Source: Anaerolineales bacterium (GTDB taxonomy: Bacteria; Chloroflexota; Anaerolineae; Anaerolineales; Villigracilaceae). From it: a stretch of DNA of 25,961 nucleotides. The notes under the pieces were generated by a model. The model did not search any database and had not been told where the DNA came from. It saw only the letters and a list, made by a program, of their open reading frames with translations. This document shows, piece after piece, positions 15,734-23,558 of this stretch. The translations under genes were made by a program, and so were the position numbers. The stretch covers positions 1-25,961 of the forward strand of contig JAFGKO010000278.1 in the NCBI GenBank assembly GCA_016928525.1, in the 5' to 3' direction. Position 1 is the first letter of the stretch. Each line of letters begins with the position of its first letter.

Positions 15734-16527
15734 TGACTCAGTACCGAACATGTTCTCCCCGACAAATACTTCAACCTTGTGAATTGACCAATCATCCGTA
15801 CCAGATTGATCCTTACATTGGGTGTGAACATCGCTGCTATTACTGCTATGCCCTCAACCATGCCGAAACGGATTGGGCCCAGGAGATTCTCTTTCATCAG
15901 GATTTCGCCGACCGAATGAAGCGCGAGTTATCAACGATCGAACCTCAATCTGTCTATTTCGGATGGAATTCAGATCCCTACCAGACCCTTGAGCGGACCT
16001 GCCAGCATACCCGGCAGGCGCTGGAATTGCTTGCTCAGAGAGGCTTCTCTGCATGCATCCTCACCAAATCTGACCTGGTCACCCGCGATATTGATATCAT
16101 TGCGCAGATGCCCGGGTCATCAGTGGGATTTTCGATTGCTTTCCAAGAAGAAAGGCGGCGAGAGATGTTTGAGGCGAACGCTCCAAGCAACTTCAGAAGG
16201 GTGACGGCTCTCGAGTCTCTAAAGAGGGCTGGGATCGAGACTGATGTGCTGATTTGCCCCATCATGCCTTCCATCACAAATGTAGAAGTCTGTATCGAAA
16301 TGGTCGCGTCTTATGCGGATACAATCTGGTTTTATGCTTTGAGCATGAAAGCAGAGCAAGACGCAAACTGGCAATCTCTTCAAAGCATCCTGGCGCATCA
16401 TTACCCGGAACTTGTGGCGTCATACCGCCAAATCACTTTTGCAAGCGACCATCCCTATTGGATCGAGCTACAAGGAAAACTTGAGGAGATCCAATTGAAG
16501 ACAGGTCTCATGAGGATTAGATTATAG
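15730..16527 (+). CDS. Radical SAM protein, SplB-like (COG1533 / Rv2578c type)
   Basis: A 265-aa radical SAM enzyme. The [4Fe-4S] cluster motif is C32-E-H-R-C36-Y-Y-C39, preceded by the NHPYQIDPYIG stretch typical of COG1533 proteins (...NPYxGCxHxCxYCYA). The downstream VYFGWNSDPYQTLE, ILTKSDLVTRD and ICPIMPSITN segments fit that family. These are related to spore photoproduct lyase by the cluster domain, but most have unknown reactions. Two ATGs stand in tandem: 15733 has AGGA 6 nt upstream and is probably used, while 15730 is 3 nt from it. It overlaps the methyltransferase by 4 bp, giving a three-gene coupled unit that could act on one substrate. Confidence 0.92.
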   Translation: MMTQYRTCSPRQILQPCELTNHPYQIDPYIGCEHRCYYCYALNHAETDWAQEILFHQDFADRMKRELSTIEPQSVYFGWNSDPYQTLERTCQHTRQALELLAQRGFSACILTKSDLVTRDIDIIAQMPGSSVGFSIAFQEERRREMFEANAPSNFRRVTALESLKRAGIETDVLICPIMPSITNVEVCIEMVASYADTIWFYALSMKAEQDANWQSLQSILAHHYPELVASYRQITFASDHPYWIELQGKLEEIQLKTGLMRIRL

Positions 16528-16548
16528 ATTTAGGAAAGGGAAAAGAAA

Positions 16549-17382
16549 ATGCGTTGGTTGCGGCGCGCCTCGCCCGTCTGGGTATTTCTCATCCTAGTGT
16601 TTGTGCTCTCGTGGCCGTTCCTGATCTACGGATTTGGGTGGTGTGGGTCTAGGGATGCAATCCTGGCGCGCTACCTGTTAGCTTGTACTGGCATGCTAAT
16701 GGTTGCGCTTTCAGCCTTCATCACACGAGCATTCGTGGAGGGAAAAGGCTTCCATGATGTTGGCTGGAACCTTGGACGAATTAACTGGTATCTAGCCGCT
16801 TTGATCTTGTTTGTGTTGTTGTGGCTTGGTCCTCCTTCAGCAGCCTCGCTGTTCGGAAAGTCGTCATGGAATCAAAACCTCAGCAAGGATGAGGTAGTGG
16901 TGATCATCCTATCATTAGGAGGTTTTAGTCTGCTGGCAGGATTCGGAGAGGAATTTGGCTGGCGGGGTTATCTTATCCCGCGCTTGCTGACTGATCGCAA
17001 GCGTACCCGTGAGGTTCTTGTTCTGATCGGACTCATTTGGGGCGTGTGGCACTGCTCGGTCGATATTGGGCCGCTTTTCAGGGCGGTTGTGGAGGGTGAG
17101 ATTGGCTGGGCATCATGGATAGCGCCAACGCTTCTTCAATGCCTGCAATCGATTGCCGTCTCCATCGCCCTTTCATTCATCTTTGGAGCGGTGTGGTTGA
17201 AAGGGGGTAGCATTTTCCTGTCTTCCTTCTTTCATGGCTACTACATTGGTGTGAGGGATTCTGCCGCGTTGATATTCTCCTATCCAGTTATATTTCAGTT
17301 GGTGACACTTGTTGTCATCCTGATTGCCTGGTTTATCGCCTATCGCTGGCTGCAGGAGTATGAACGCTGGGAGGATGTTTAA
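16549..17382 (+). CDS. CPBP-family intramembrane metalloprotease-like protein 2
   Basis: A 277-aa multi-pass membrane protein of the larger CPBP type. Motif 1 is E134-E135-F-G-W-R139-G-Y-L and motif 2 is W164-G-V-W-H168. The third motif, usually HxxxN, reads H-G-Y-Y-I in SSFFHGYYIG, so the last metal-site or active-site Asn is replaced, which could affect activity. AGGAAAGGG lies upstream of ATG 16549, 21 bp after the radical SAM gene. The family includes prenyl-protein peptidases and bacteriocin immunity proteins. It is only distantly similar to the other two CPBP genes of this window. Confidence 0.88.
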   Translation: MRWLRRASPVWVFLILVFVLSWPFLIYGFGWCGSRDAILARYLLACTGMLMVALSAFITRAFVEGKGFHDVGWNLGRINWYLAALILFVLLWLGPPSAASLFGKSSWNQNLSKDEVVVIILSLGGFSLLAGFGEEFGWRGYLIPRLLTDRKRTREVLVLIGLIWGVWHCSVDIGPLFRAVVEGEIGWASWIAPTLLQCLQSIAVSIALSFIFGAVWLKGGSIFLSSFFHGYYIGVRDSAALIFSYPVIFQLVTLVVILIAWFIAYRWLQEYERWEDV

Positions 17383-17399
17383 TGGACGGCAAACGATAA
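17382..17399 (+). other. Five-codon mini-ORF between CPBP 2 and the next GNAT gene
   Basis: ATG GAC GGC AAA CGA TAA starts on the stop of the CPBP gene (TAATG overlap) and its own TAA is directly followed by the GNAT start ATG 17400. GGGAGG lies 7 nt before the mini-ORF start, while the GNAT start has no good site of its own. Reinitiation through the mini-ORF is a plausible way to translate the GNAT gene. This is inferred from spacing only. Confidence 0.35.
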
Positions 17400-17921
17400 A
17401 TGAACGTCCATATTCGACTATATACCCCTGCTGATTTACATTCCTGCCATTCATTGTGGGAGGAGCTAACTCAGCGTCATCGCGACATCTATGCTGATCC
17501 CACCATCGGCGGGGACGAACCAGGCCTGTTTTTCGACAGACACCTTGCTCAAGTTGGCACCGAGCGGATATGGGTTGCTGAATTGGATAACCAGGTTGTC
17601 GGTCTGGTCAGATTGATGGTCGACGAGCGTGAAGCTGATGAGGATGTGGGCGTAGTGGAACCCATCGTCGTGGCTCGATCCCATCAAGGCTTGGGGATTG
17701 GACGAGCTTTATTAGCTCACATGGTCAGTGAGGCGAAGAAGTTAGGAATGCATTTTCTGAGCGTGAAACCCGTTGCCCGTAACAAAGAGGCGATCTTCCT
17801 CTATCACGCTTGTGGTTTCCAGATCCTGGGTGAGATCGAGATGGTTATGGAATTGCAGCCTTCCGCGCCAGATACCTGGAAGACTGGGCTCGAGATTTTC
17901 GGACATGTGTTCAAGTATTGA
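17400..17921 (+). CDS. GNAT-family N-acetyltransferase 2
   Basis: A 173-aa GNAT protein. Motif A is VVEPIVVARSHQGLGIGRALLAHM (85-108), with Q96-G-L-G-I-G as acetyl-CoA loop. Motif B is KPVARNKEAIFLYHACGFQILGE (about 123-145), and strands beta2-3 read ELDNQVVGLVRLMVD. Acceptor unknown. The start ATG 17400 follows the five-codon mini-ORF directly. The stop is 17 bp before the enoyl-CoA hydratase gene. Confidence 0.92.
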   Translation: MNVHIRLYTPADLHSCHSLWEELTQRHRDIYADPTIGGDEPGLFFDRHLAQVGTERIWVAELDNQVVGLVRLMVDEREADEDVGVVEPIVVARSHQGLGIGRALLAHMVSEAKKLGMHFLSVKPVARNKEAIFLYHACGFQILGEIEMVMELQPSAPDTWKTGLEIFGHVFKY

Positions 17922-17938
17922 GAAGGGAGAGAACGAAA

Positions 17939-18688
17939 ATGGTCAGCGTTCAATTTCACGAAAACATAGCGATTATAAAGCTGGAGCGGGGCGTCACCAA
18001 TAGCCTGGATATGCAACTCGTGCAGGAGTTTGGGAGTCTTCTGCAATCAACCGGAGAGAATCCCAACGTCCGAGGCCTCGTCCTGACGAGCGCCAACGAC
18101 AAGTTCTTCTCGATTGGCTTTGACATTCCCCATCTATTTGACCTCCCCAAGGAAGAATTTATCACCTTTTACCAGGCCTTCAACCGCTTCTGTCTGGCGT
18201 TATTCACCTTCCCAAAGCCGACTGTGGCGGCGATAACTGGGCACGCCATCGCTGGCGGTTGCATCCTGGCACTATGTTGCGATTATCGCTACATCGCTGC
18301 AGGTCGAAAATTGATGGGACTCAATGAAATCAAGCTGGGCGTTCCCATCCCCTATCCAGCGGATTGTATTCTGCGGCAACTCGTCGGCTTGCGCCACACC
18401 CGGGGCATCACGGATGAGGGCAAATTTTACCAGCCCGAAGAGTCGCTCCAGATTGGCATGGTGGACCAAGTGCTGCCATTAGAGCAGGTATTGCCAGTTG
18501 CAATCGACAAAGCCGTTACCTTGGGCGGCCTTCCTGCGGAAGCCTTCGCGTTGATCAAACACAACCGGGTAGATGGAGTCGTGGCGCAAATCCAGGCACG
18601 CCTGGAGGAGAAAGAGCAGCTCTTTGTCAGTCGCTGGTATTCCAACGATGCTCGTGAACGATTGCGGGCTGCAATGGAGAAATTCTAG
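17939..18688 (+). CDS. Enoyl-CoA hydratase/isomerase-family protein
   Basis: A 249-aa crotonase-fold protein. Oxyanion-hole segments are FFSIGFDI (56-63; usually FSAGADL, so the Ala is Ile here) and HAIAGGCILALCCDYR (102-117). Catalytic-loop E130 lies in GLNEIKLGVPIP. The GLNE-x-x-LG loop and the later ESLQIGMVDQVLPLEQV stretch resemble mitochondrial delta3,delta2-enoyl-CoA isomerase more than classical hydratase, which would carry a GxxxGGTQRL stretch. A double-bond isomerase role is therefore favoured but not proven. AGGGAG precedes ATG 17939. The longer frame from TTG 17918 lacks a site. No other beta-oxidation gene is adjacent. Confidence 0.92.
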   Translation: MVSVQFHENIAIIKLERGVTNSLDMQLVQEFGSLLQSTGENPNVRGLVLTSANDKFFSIGFDIPHLFDLPKEEFITFYQAFNRFCLALFTFPKPTVAAITGHAIAGGCILALCCDYRYIAAGRKLMGLNEIKLGVPIPYPADCILRQLVGLRHTRGITDEGKFYQPEESLQIGMVDQVLPLEQVLPVAIDKAVTLGGLPAEAFALIKHNRVDGVVAQIQARLEEKEQLFVSRWYSNDARERLRAAMEKF

Positions 18689-18865
18689 CGGCTACTTTTT
18701 GGATACCAGGATAGTCGCTGGGCGAGCAAAAAGACAAATATTGCCATTCTCATAGTAGAACGGACCATCGTGGAGCAGCGCACCATGCGTGATTATTTAG
18801 GTCAAACACCCATTAGCTGAAAATGGATAACCGGCAATGTGAACTTAGCTGCAGGAGTAAAGGAT

Positions 18866-19366
18866 ATGATCCAGAAGGACAACTTGTGTCACCGCTTTTT
18901 AACTCAAAACGGAACCCGGGAAGGTTCGTTTCGCAACTTCGTTAATAAGTCAGTTGGAATTATCCAGGAAGGGTATACGGTGATTGAAGTTGCGATCGGT
19001 CAAAACGGAGAAATCCACCTTCGAAATATCATTATGGATAAGAATCGCCAGAAAAGTGCTTATGAGGGGTCTGCTCGAATGAGGCTTAATGGTAACCGGC
19101 TTCATAATTTGGAAATCATGACCGAAGATCTAAACACGAAAAATCAAATTAAGAACCATGCGTTTGAAGGATATGTGATCAATGATCATATTTTTATCCT
19201 GGAGACTTACGATGAGATTTTCGATGGTGGGAAAGTAGAGAAGCGTAGAAACCACCTGCATTACTTCTTTCCCTCTGAAAAAGAGATTGTGATGTTGGGA
19301 GATATTTATGTCAATAACGAACTGCTTGTTTTTGCAGGCACCACGTTAACCTGGAGGGAGACTTGA
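18866..19366 (+). CDS. Protein of unknown function (166 aa)
   Basis: Not recognised. A soluble-looking protein without signal or membrane segment, rich in N, K and I, with alternating hydrophobic strands (YTVIEVAIGQNGEIHLRNII, NDHIFILETYDEIFDGGKVEKRRNHLHYFF) suggesting a mainly beta fold, perhaps lipocalin-like as in DUF1579-type proteins. That is only a guess from strand pattern. The open frame begins at GTG 18839, but AGGAG at 18853-18857 is well placed for ATG 18866. It stands alone: 177 bp after the enoyl-CoA isomerase gene and 63 bp before the next one. Composition is more A+T-rich than its neighbours. Confidence 0.75.
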   Translation: MIQKDNLCHRFLTQNGTREGSFRNFVNKSVGIIQEGYTVIEVAIGQNGEIHLRNIIMDKNRQKSAYEGSARMRLNGNRLHNLEIMTEDLNTKNQIKNHAFEGYVINDHIFILETYDEIFDGGKVEKRRNHLHYFFPSEKEIVMLGDIYVNNELLVFAGTTLTWRET

Positions 19367-19429
19367 GAACAGAGAAGCGCCCTATTTCGAAGGTGGTGGC
19401 GGACGACAGGAAAATAGAAGTGAAATGCC

Positions 19430-19801
19430 ATGAAACATAAACCCGAAAATCAGAACTTGAATGAAAAGCAACATACCAGAAAAATTCCAGAGGAAGAATT
19501 CATGTTTTCCATCGACTTGCTCTTCAATCATAAATATCCACACCTTGCCGCTTACATCAGCTTGGTTTTACTCGGCTTCGGCGGCATAGGGCAGCTTCTC
19601 CTCGGCCAGGAAAATAAAGCAATGCTATTGCTGGGCATTGAGTGGCTGATCGTGTTTCCGATTGGGATCATTACCGGATTGTTACCATATCTCCTCCCTG
19701 CTTTTCACCTATTCACTGCCCTGGATGCCTGGGTTATCGCCGGGAGGTGGCAACAAGAGAAGGAGATCGGGAAATGGGAGTGGTTTTGGAACAAGAGATG
19801 A
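19430..19801 (+). CDS. Small membrane protein of unknown function
   Basis: Up to 123 aa with two hydrophobic segments (about 36-55 and 63-95) and a W-rich end (QEKEIGKWEWFWNKR). It resembles short TM2-like or 'hypothetical membrane' proteins, but no family can be named. Two starts compete. ATG 19430 gives a hydrophilic 24-residue lead. ATG 19502 has a much better site (GAGGAAG, 5 nt away) and would give 99 aa starting MFSIDLLF. The latter may be the real start. Its last 28 bp overlap the next gene, so the pair is probably expressed together. Confidence 0.7.
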   Translation: MKHKPENQNLNEKQHTRKIPEEEFMFSIDLLFNHKYPHLAAYISLVLLGFGGIGQLLLGQENKAMLLLGIEWLIVFPIGIITGLLPYLLPAFHLFTALDAWVIAGRWQQEKEIGKWEWFWNKR

Positions 19802-20898
19802 AGTTGAAATACAAACTTCCCGGTTACCTCGCCACCGGTTTGCTCACCCTGGCAACCGGCCTGTGGACATTTTGGGGCATTGGCGAAATGTACTACGAGG
19901 GCTGGTGGGGCGCCTGGACGAACCGCTTGCCCTACTTGGCTCCGATGGCAGCCTGTTGGACCTTTGCTTTGCTCTCGCTGACCTGGCCGCGCCTTGGCGG
20001 CTGGATCATCTTCATCGTTGGCGGAGCCTTCACGGCCTGGCGTTGGATATTGCAGGCACGCCTCGGAGACCTGACACTAGGCTGGGCGTTGGGCTGGATC
20101 CCCATCAGCGCTATCTTCATCCTGATCGGGGCACTCTTCCTCCTGGATAGACGCTTCCGCTGTCTGCACAGCGCCGTGGGGTGGAGACCTTACAAACAAT
20201 GGTGGCGGCGAAACCTACGCTACCTGGTTGTCTTTCTCCCCTCTCTGCTAACGGCCATTGGAGTGACCATTCTTTTTGCGCCGCTGGTATCTTCACGTTT
20301 CGATGATGGTGACCGTGGCGCGCGGCTGATTGCAGGCAACGGCGTGGCCCTCCTCTGGGCGCCTGCTGGGCCGGGGTGGTCTAAAGGAGTCGGTCCCAGC
20401 CAGGAAGCGGATCGGTTAATCCCTGGAGCGAATCTGTCCTGGAATGACGTTGCCTTCTACGGTATCCATCCAGCAGGATATGGAGAAAAGCCGAACGTCC
20501 AAGAGCGCAATGCCACCGAAGCCGACATGCAGATCACGGGCCTGTGCCGCTATTTGAGTGAAGACGGTTCGAAGTTGATGGCAGAGCCACAGAACATCTG
20601 GCGCATGCCCACAACAGACGAAATTGTCCGCTCGCTGGTGCGCGGCGGAGATAATGCTGGCTGTGTATGGGATGGTCAATCCAGCAGCGCCGACTGCCAG
20701 GCACAACCCAACAAGGATACCCCATTATGGAATCCGGATGCATCACCCATCTATTACTATTCTGGCGAAGATTATGATGAAGGTTCAGCCTGGTGTGTAC
20801 CCTATACGGGCGGCGGGTTGTTCGGTGGTGTGATTGGCGCCCAGCCGAAAAACGGCGGCAACTCACGGCATGGCTTTCGCTGCGTACGTGAGCCTTAG
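19774..20898 (+). CDS. Membrane protein with C-terminal FGE/DUF1566-like domain
   Basis: A 374-aa protein. The first 180 residues hold about four to five hydrophobic segments, separated by a KQWWRRNLR basic stretch from a last helix (LRYLVVFLPSLLTAIGVTILFAP). The remaining 190 residues should lie outside. They contain ANLSWNDVAFYG, NIWRMPTTDEIVRSL and a closing GNSRHGFRCVREP. The last two resemble the WRLPT-x-x-E and GFRCVR signatures of formylglycine-generating-enzyme-like and DUF1566 (Lcl) domains, here a degenerate version. No enzymatic role can be assigned. AGGAG lies 8 nt before ATG 19774, overlapping the previous gene by 28 bp. ATG 19798 is an alternative. It is 16 bp ahead of an ABC exporter, so a link to that exporter is possible. 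Confidence 0.78.
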   Translation: MGVVLEQEMKLKYKLPGYLATGLLTLATGLWTFWGIGEMYYEGWWGAWTNRLPYLAPMAACWTFALLSLTWPRLGGWIIFIVGGAFTAWRWILQARLGDLTLGWALGWIPISAIFILIGALFLLDRRFRCLHSAVGWRPYKQWWRRNLRYLVVFLPSLLTAIGVTILFAPLVSSRFDDGDRGARLIAGNGVALLWAPAGPGWSKGVGPSQEADRLIPGANLSWNDVAFYGIHPAGYGEKPNVQERNATEADMQITGLCRYLSEDGSKLMAEPQNIWRMPTTDEIVRSLVRGGDNAGCVWDGQSSSADCQAQPNKDTPLWNPDASPIYYYSGEDYDEGSAWCVPYTGGGLFGGVIGAQPKNGGNSRHGFRCVREP

Positions 20899-20914
20899 TC
20901 ACAAGGAGACAAGC

Positions 20915-21799
20915 GTGGAATTGAAAATCGAGTCGGTTAGCAAACGATATCGAGGGGCAGTGTGGGGGTTGCGGGATTTTAGCCTGGAAATTCACACCGG
21001 GATTTTGGGCCTGGTCGGCCCGAATGGGGCAGGGAAATCCACCCTGATGCGCATCCTGGCCACCGTCACTCGCCCCACGGGGGGCCGCGTCACCTGGAAT
21101 GGACTGGATACCATCAAATCCCCAAATCCCTTGCGGGCTGTGCTGGGATATCTTCCACAGGATTTTGGCATCTATCCCAACCTTAACGCAGTCGAATTCC
21201 TGACATACCTCGCTGCTATCAAAGGCTTAGAGGGCGAATCTGCCCATAAGCGGATCGATGGGCTGCTCCAGGTAGTCGGCCTGACCGAAGCACGCAAGCG
21301 CCCCCTGGGAGGTTTCTCGGGGGGAATGAGGCAGCGCCTCGGCATCGCCCAGGCTTTGCTCAATGATCCCCAACTGCTAATTGTGGACGAACCCACCTCC
21401 GGGTTGGATCCCGAGGAACGGGTGCGTTTCCGCAACCTGCTATCCGACCTGTCCGGCAACCGGATTGTGATCCTCTCGACCCATATCATTACGGATGTCG
21501 AAGCCGCTGCCACAGAAATCGCCATCATCACCCAAGGTCGCTTGCAGCGACACTGTGCGCCGGAAGCTCTGCTGCAGACTGTTGAAGGTAAGATTTGGTT
21601 GTGGATCATACCAAGCGACGCGTTAACGGAGGTTCAGCAAAAGCAACTGGTCTGCAGCGCCATCCGCCGCAGCGACGGGGTGCACGTGCGCCTGGTAGCC
21701 GACGCCGCCCCAGCGGCCGAGGCCCAACCTGTGATCCCCTCCCTGGAAGATGCTTACCTACACTGCCTCAAGAACAGCCGGGAGGAGAGAGTGCAATGA
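20915..21799 (+). CDS. ABC-2-type exporter ATP-binding protein
   Basis: A 294-aa ATPase. Walker A is GPNGAGKST (35-43), Q-loop Q82 (LPQDFGIYP), signature FSGGMRQRL (134-142), Walker B LLIVDE (154-159), D-loop SGLDP and H-loop H190. The GLVGPNGAGKSTLMRIL and PQDFGIYPNL context fits ATPases of ABC-2 (DrrA/CcmA-like) exporters. A C-terminal extension of about 70 residues follows the core. The frame is open from 20834, but AAGGAG (20903-20908) 6 nt before GTG 20915 fixes the start. The end overlaps the permease start by 4 bp (ATGA). Confidence 0.95.
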   Translation: MELKIESVSKRYRGAVWGLRDFSLEIHTGILGLVGPNGAGKSTLMRILATVTRPTGGRVTWNGLDTIKSPNPLRAVLGYLPQDFGIYPNLNAVEFLTYLAAIKGLEGESAHKRIDGLLQVVGLTEARKRPLGGFSGGMRQRLGIAQALLNDPQLLIVDEPTSGLDPEERVRFRNLLSDLSGNRIVILSTHIITDVEAAATEIAIITQGRLQRHCAPEALLQTVEGKIWLWIIPSDALTEVQQKQLVCSAIRRSDGVHVRLVADAAPAAEAQPVIPSLEDAYLHCLKNSREERVQ

Positions 21800-23403
21800 A
21801 CCACGCCCGTATCCTGTTTCACCTCGTCCGTGCCAGTTTCTTGGAACGGGTGCGGCGGCAAAACTTCCTGGTAGTTATGCTTGGCGCAACCTTGATGAGC
21901 CTGGCCATCGCCGCAGGCCGGCTGGTGCTGCGGCTGGATGTTTACCTCGGGGAATATAACTCGGCCTGGGCAGGTACCCTGGTGGCGGGATCCACAACGG
22001 TTCTGTTGTGCTTCGCGAATTTCTTCATCGTCAAGAACGCCATCGAGCTTGACGGAGATACCGGGATCGGGGAGTTGGTGGCCGCCACGCCGATGAGCAA
22101 GTTTACCTACCTGCTTGGCAAAGTGCTCAGCAATTTCGCCGTTCTTATTGCTATCGAAGGCATCTTGTTTGCCTCCACAATCGTAATCCAACTTTTCCAC
22201 GGAGAAACGCAGGTGGATTGGCTGGCCTTGTTCTTGCCCTTCGTATTCATTGCATTGCCGGCCATGGCTGCCATCTCTGCCCTGGCATTACTTTTCGAGA
22301 CTCTGCCGGGTTTGCGTTCGAGCTTTGGAAATCTGCTGTTCGTCTTTCTATGGTTTTACATCGTATTTCGGATGATGGCCTACGATGAGATCTGGTTCGA
22401 TCTGCCTGGTGTACTCTATGTCAACTCGGTTTTCACCGCCGCGGCTCAGACGATGGAGATCCCCTTCGACGGCGGCTTTTCGGTGGAAGGCGGCACCCTG
22501 GCAGACACATCAGCCCGGTTCGTGCGCTGGGAAAATGTTAATTGGATCAACGAAATGGTCGGCTGGCGACTGTACTGGTTTGGGGTCGCGGTTGGCCTGA
22601 CCATCCTGGCAACCATTTTTTTCGATCGTTTTGATTCGAGCCGCATATCGCCCCGCCTTTTTCGCTGGCCGCGCCGCAAGGTTTCTCGGGAACCCGGGCA
22701 TGGGCACGACTTCGAGGGATATGAAACCGGTGAAAAGGAAATATCGGTCAGCCAGACAAGCCCTAAGGCGCTGCTTGCACCGGTAGTCACAACATCAGGA
22801 TTGCGCCGTTTTGGAGGAATTTTATGGTTAGAGCTACGCATGATATCGAAACAATCCTGGTGGTGGCGACTGATCTTGTTGTGGATGTTCATTATGAGCC
22901 TGGCGGCTCCCGTCACCAATGCGCGCAGCTTATGGGTGCCATTGATCTGGTTGTGGTTAGCTATAGCGCTATCTAGCGCCGGCATTCGTGATGCGCGTCA
23001 CCATACTGAGCAGGTAGTCTTCAGCACTCCGCACCCTTTGCGGTATCAATTCTTCGCCACCTGGTTGGCCGGGGTTATCCTGACGCTTTGCACCGGCCTC
23101 TCCGGGGCGCGTTTATGGCTGGCCGGGGAAAGCGAGGCGGCCCTGGCCTGGGGAATTGCGGCTATTTTCATTCCTACCTTTGCCCTGGCTGCCGGGGTTC
23201 TTAGCAGGAATCAACGCCTCTTCGAGGGCGTGTATTGTGCATGGTGGTTGATGGGCCCCATGGCGAGCAAAGGGACCGGCCTAGATTTCATGGGCGTGCA
23301 CCCAGAAGTAGTTGCCCGAGGCATACATTGGTATTACCTGGCATTCACGATCCTTTTGCTTGTCGTGGCTGTAGTTGGAAGGCAAAGACAACTAAGTTCA
23401 TAG
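21796..23403 (+). CDS. ABC-2-type transporter permease
   Basis: A 535-aa multi-pass membrane protein that forms an exporter with the ATPase just upstream. About twelve hydrophobic segments are visible in two halves (about 20-270 and 370-530), separated by a charged hydrophilic stretch (about 275-345). The first half has DGDTGIGELVAATPMSKFTYLLGK, typical of ABC-2 permeases. The second looks like a repeat of the same plan (ARHHTEQVVFSTPHPLRYQF), so this looks like two permease halves in one chain. Substrate unknown. GGAGGAG lies ahead of ATG 21796. The open frame from 21595 only overlaps the ATPase gene in another frame. The unit is clearly more G+C-rich than the genes around 12500-14300. Confidence 0.93.
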   Translation: MNHARILFHLVRASFLERVRRQNFLVVMLGATLMSLAIAAGRLVLRLDVYLGEYNSAWAGTLVAGSTTVLLCFANFFIVKNAIELDGDTGIGELVAATPMSKFTYLLGKVLSNFAVLIAIEGILFASTIVIQLFHGETQVDWLALFLPFVFIALPAMAAISALALLFETLPGLRSSFGNLLFVFLWFYIVFRMMAYDEIWFDLPGVLYVNSVFTAAAQTMEIPFDGGFSVEGGTLADTSARFVRWENVNWINEMVGWRLYWFGVAVGLTILATIFFDRFDSSRISPRLFRWPRRKVSREPGHGHDFEGYETGEKEISVSQTSPKALLAPVVTTSGLRRFGGILWLELRMISKQSWWWRLILLWMFIMSLAAPVTNARSLWVPLIWLWLAIALSSAGIRDARHHTEQVVFSTPHPLRYQFFATWLAGVILTLCTGLSGARLWLAGESEAALAWGIAAIFIPTFALAAGVLSRNQRLFEGVYCAWWLMGPMASKGTGLDFMGVHPEVVARGIHWYYLAFTILLLVVAVVGRQRQLSS

Positions 23404-23411
23404 GAGGCATT

Positions 23412-23465
23412 ATGAATTATCGCTACCACGGTACAGAGAAAATATACGTATGCCTTCAAGGTTGA
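23412..23465 (+). CDS. Possible 17-codon small ORF with perfect ribosome binding site
   Basis: AGGAGG (23402-23407) overlaps the permease stop region and lies 4 nt before ATG 23412. The frame MNYRYHGTEKIYVCLQG then stops at TGA 23463. The site is as strong as any in the window, yet the product is very short. It may be a micro-protein, a leader peptide or the 5' remnant of a lost gene. Nothing is recognised in it. The following 93 bp up to CPBP 3 contain no gene. Confidence 0.35.
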   Translation: MNYRYHGTEKIYVCLQG

Positions 23466-23558
23466 GCGTACCTCTCGTGGAGAACACCACTTCAAAAGCC
23501 CTTAATTGGACACATTAGGCTTGGGTGCGATGAAACGATAGCCAATCTGGAGGTTGCA

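Noticed and set aside
21172..22985. Long minus-strand frames across the ABC-2 exporter
   Set aside because: High G+C coding DNA gives long antisense frames. Both overlap intact ABC motifs and have no family features.
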